Positions 61,763 through 64,000 of a stretch of 64,000 nucleotides of DNA are shown piece by piece. The stretch is from positions 186,001 through 250,000 of the forward strand of contig JAUYRN010000033.1 of the NCBI GenBank assembly GCA_030696775.1. The letters run 5' to 3'. A program made the translations under genes and the position numbers. A model generated the notes under the pieces. The model did not search any database, was not told where the DNA came from, and saw only the letters and a list, made by a program, of their open reading frames with translations. Each line of letters opens with the position of its first letter. The stretch's first letter is position 1. Source of the stretch: Sulfuricurvum sp. (GTDB lineage: Bacteria > Campylobacterota > Campylobacteria > Campylobacterales > Sulfurimonadaceae).

Positions 61763-62695
61763 TTATTTCTTACTCAAGCTTGCGACATACGCGTCAAGTG
61801 CTTTATATTGAACTTCTGTTAGGTTTGTAAATGCTGGCATTGCGCCGATTGCACCTTTTTTACCGTGACGAAGAACCATGTCAACCATTGCAGGAGACAT
61901 CTCAGCAATGTTCGGAGCAACCATCTCCATACCTTTACCGTCTGGACCGTGACATGCAGCACATGTTCCAGCGAAAACATCAGCACCTTCAGTACCTTTT
62001 AATCCGCCAGCAACATATTTTGCTACTGCATCAATCTCAGCATCTGTAACTAAAGCATTGGTGTTAGCATTCATCAATCCGTTACGATCAGGCATTGGCA
62101 TGCTTGTTCCCAAAAGATTGTTGTTTGCACCGTTTACAACAGCATGTTTTACAGATTGCTCAGCAAGACGAACGTGTAAATCAGCTGCTTTTCCACCCAT
62201 ACCGTCTGCTTGTAAACCATGACATGGTGCACATTGAACGATAAATACAGATTCACCCATCGCATTAAGCGTAGCGTCATCCATATTTGCATATTGCGCT
62301 TCAAACTTTGTGTCATGAGCAGCAACTTCTTCATTGTATTCACCGATTTGTGAATATGCATTAACAGGGTATCCTGCAAGAAAATACCAAATCGCCCAAA
62401 TAATAGAACCAAGAAATATAACCGCCCATCCAAGAGGAAGTTCGTTTTTATATTCTCCAATCCCATCCCAATTTTCATCTGCAAGTTTACCGCTTGCAGT
62501 ATCGCTTTGCATCTGTCGAACATATTTGGTAACAACGAATGCCGTGACGATAACGAGAACAACCGCGCCTAATACAGCGAGTTTATTAACCCAGTCACCA
62601 TCTCCACCCATACCGCCGGCAGAACCGACCGCTACGTATGTGAAACCAAGCATCGCAATTACAACTATGATAGCAGCTAAAACTGTCTTATTCAT
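61763..62695 (-). CDS. ccoP: cbb3 cytochrome oxidase subunit CcoP
   Basis: A diheme cytochrome c subunit, 310 residues, with two N-terminal membrane spans (about 5-25 and 38-56), a third (90-108), and heme motifs CAPCH (C155-H159) and CAACH (C245-H249). It passes electrons from soluble cytochrome c to CcoO. It follows ccoQ by nine bases. Confidence 0.96.
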   Translation of the reverse strand: MNKTVLAAIIVVIAMLGFTYVAVGSAGGMGGDGDWVNKLAVLGAVVLVIVTAFVVTKYVRQMQSDTASGKLADENWDGIGEYKNELPLGWAVIFLGSIIWAIWYFLAGYPVNAYSQIGEYNEEVAAHDTKFEAQYANMDDATLNAMGESVFIVQCAPCHGLQADGMGGKAADLHVRLAEQSVKHAVVNGANNNLLGTSMPMPDRNGLMNANTNALVTDAEIDAVAKYVAGGLKGTEGADVFAGTCAACHGPDGKGMEMVAPNIAEMSPAMVDMVLRHGKKGAIGAMPAFTNLTEVQYKALDAYVASLSKK

Positions 62696-62704
62696 GTATG
62701 CCTC

Positions 62705-62911
62705 CTACTTTTTTATCTCATCGGTTTTTGAGATCTCCTCGATCGGTTGATCGGTGATATCATCATGGAGCGCGATATTGCCATACTTCTCGTAATCGCG
62801 TGTCCCTTTTTTCTGTGCACTGTATAAATGATAAATATACCCATACAGCACCGCCACCAAAAAGGCGGTAAAGAAAAAATATCCATACGCTTGAAATGTA
62901 GCAATGTCCAC
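62705..62911 (-). CDS. ccoQ: cbb3 cytochrome oxidase subunit CcoQ
   Basis: A 68-residue protein with one membrane span (FQAYGYFFFTAFLVAVLYGY) and a charged cytoplasmic tail, lying between ccoO and ccoP as expected. It is thought to stabilise the complex. An overlapping alternative frame here is not coding. Confidence 0.88.
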   Translation of the reverse strand: MDIATFQAYGYFFFTAFLVAVLYGYIYHLYSAQKKGTRDYEKYGNIALHDDITDQPIEEISKTDEIKK

Positions 62912-62921
62912 GTCAATTTCC

Positions 62922-63614
62922 TTATTTCAAGCTATTAAGGTATGCAATAAGCGCAACGATTTCAGGAACCTGACCTGCTGCAACTGCATCTTTAACATCT
63001 TGATCTTTCATATCCGCTGCGATTACTTTTGCTTCTTCAAGAGCTGATGCACGAGCACCTTCAACTGTATCCGCTAATGTAACTGTAGCTTTTGAGCCAT
63101 CAACCATTGGAATTTCTGCATTGTAAGGAACAGCAAACGCTTTCATTACAGTCAATTGCTCAGCATATGCTGTATCAATATCTGCAGTGTTTTTAAACAT
63201 CCATCGGTATGCCGGCATGATAGAACCTGGAACAACTCCTGCAGGATCTTTCATGTGGTTTTCGTGCCAATCTGTTGTACGGTAGTTACCTACACGCATC
63301 AAGTCAGGACCAGTACGTTTTGAACCCCAAAGGAATGGACGATCGTACGCATATTCTCCACTCAAACTGTAGTGACCGTAACGGTCAGTTTCTGATTTAA
63401 ATGGACGAATGAGCTGTGAGTGACATGCATTACAACTATTTTTAATGTAAACATGACGACCCGCAAGTTCAAGCGTCGTATAAGGCTTCGTACCGATAAC
63501 CGGACGAGATGCCTGAGCAAAGTTTGGCAGGATCTCAATAAGACCTGCAAACGCAATAACAACAAAGACAGCAACCGCAAAAAAGAACGGGTTTTTCTCT
63601 AACCAGTGAAACAT
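62922..63614 (-). CDS. ccoO: cbb3 cytochrome oxidase subunit CcoO
   Basis: A monoheme cytochrome c subunit, 230 residues, with an N-terminal anchor (FFFAVAVFVVIAFAGLIEIL), the heme motif CNACHSQLIRPF (C61-H65) and the conserved GPDLMRVG and IMPAYRWMF segments. It follows ccoN by 14 bases. Confidence 0.97.
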   Translation of the reverse strand: MFHWLEKNPFFFAVAVFVVIAFAGLIEILPNFAQASRPVIGTKPYTTLELAGRHVYIKNSCNACHSQLIRPFKSETDRYGHYSLSGEYAYDRPFLWGSKRTGPDLMRVGNYRTTDWHENHMKDPAGVVPGSIMPAYRWMFKNTADIDTAYAEQLTVMKAFAVPYNAEIPMVDGSKATVTLADTVEGARASALEEAKVIAADMKDQDVKDAVAAGQVPEIVALIAYLNSLK

Positions 63615-63628
63615 TTTCCCCTCCTTAA

Positions 63629-64000
63629 TTATGCGCCCATTGGCGATGCGTTTTGAAGTTCACTCTCTTCTACGCGACGAGAGCTTGTCATTGTTTTGTA
63701 CATATTGTACGCAAACAAGAACATACCCACTAGATATAACGTTCCACCAACCGCACGGATTGTAAAATATGGTTGTAATACAGCAACCGTATCAATAAAT
63801 GAGTAAGCAAGATTACCAAACTCATCGTGTGCACGCCACATCATACCTTGTGTAATACCAGCAATCCACATAGAAGTGAAATACAAGACAACACCAAGAG
63901 TTTGAATCCAGAATTGTGTACCCATCAAAGATTTAGAATAAATCTCACGTTTGAATATACGTGGAGCCATATGGAACAATGCTGCCATAATCATGAATCC
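63629..64000 (-). CDS. ccoN: cbb3 cytochrome oxidase subunit CcoN (C-terminal part)
   Basis: The catalytic heme-copper subunit, cut by the window edge so that only about 124 C-terminal residues are seen. Membrane segments WIQTLGVVLYFTSMWIAGIT and GGTLYLVGMFLFAYNMYKTM are typical of CcoN. It opens the ccoNOQP operon, the high-affinity oxidase that completes respiration from the bc1 complex at 28989-32033. Confidence 0.95.
   Translation of the reverse strand, partial: GFMIMAALFHMAPRIFKREIYSKSLMGTQFWIQTLGVVLYFTSMWIAGITQGMMWRAHDEFGNLAYSFIDTVAVLQPYFTIRAVGGTLYLVGMFLFAYNMYKTMTSSRRVEESELQNASPMGA

Overview
The window is dense bacterial chromosome, about 90 genes with no gap over 300 bases. It fits a free-living, chemolithotrophic member of the Campylobacterota (Epsilonproteobacteria), most like Sulfurimonadaceae such as Sulfuricurvum. 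That placement is inferred from gene order (tuf-rpmG-trnW-secE-nusG-rplKA), from a cbb3 oxidase operon carrying a DUF4006 protein, from a bc1 complex with a diheme cytochrome c1, from a four-subunit pyruvate:acceptor oxidoreductase of the kind used in the reductive TCA cycle, and from moderate base composition. No rRNA, phage, insertion sequence or CRISPR array is visible.

Layout. 1-4134 is a translation block on the minus strand (L1, L11, NusG, SecE, L33, EF-Tu) with five tRNAs. 4201-14664 holds ion transport (CorA, ChaA-like), a radical SAM protein, a TrmH-type methyltransferase, transketolase, prenyl diphosphate synthase, PanD, a thioredoxin-fold ferredoxin, MurE and a NifU-type protein. 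14793-17785 is the alpha operon (L36-S13-S11-S4-RpoA-L17), here cut off from secY/infA. 18061-25097 carries homoserine dehydrogenase, an AlaC-type aminotransferase, three rRNA/tRNA methyltransferases and L31. 25157-28810 holds molybdopterin (moeA, moaA) and queuosine (queD, queE) genes. 28989-32033 is the cytochrome bc1 operon. mnmG follows, then a plus-strand run with riboflavin synthase.

37904-43263 is an autoinducer-2 neighbourhood. luxS heads a tightly coupled operon with two uncharacterised genes and mnmD. Divergent from it are a class II aldolase and an ABM-fold monooxygenase, and facing these is an unmistakable LsrK-type AI-2 kinase. No Lsr importer, LsrF or LsrR is in the window. 44088-47259 is porCDAB. 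49752-54074 is an envelope region: a PAP2 phosphatase plus EptA (lipid A remodelling) and a divergent LTA-synthase-type sulfatase. 54267-64000 has S9/L13, the AddAB recombination nuclease, and the cbb3 oxidase operon, whose last gene overlaps the start of addB by one base.

The most unusual signals are in intergenic DNA. (1) A dispersed, structured repeat occurs about nine times. It has a conserved TTTAAACGC-like left edge, hairpins whose stems vary while staying paired, a CTACGTTAACACTGGG-like core and often a GCCTCNNACGAGGC hairpin. (2) A copy of this repeat sits between two versions of the start of queE. The versions encode the same nine residues but differ at five synonymous bases. (3) A 28-bp inverted repeat spans a 125-bp block beside a perfect PerR/Fur-like palindrome.
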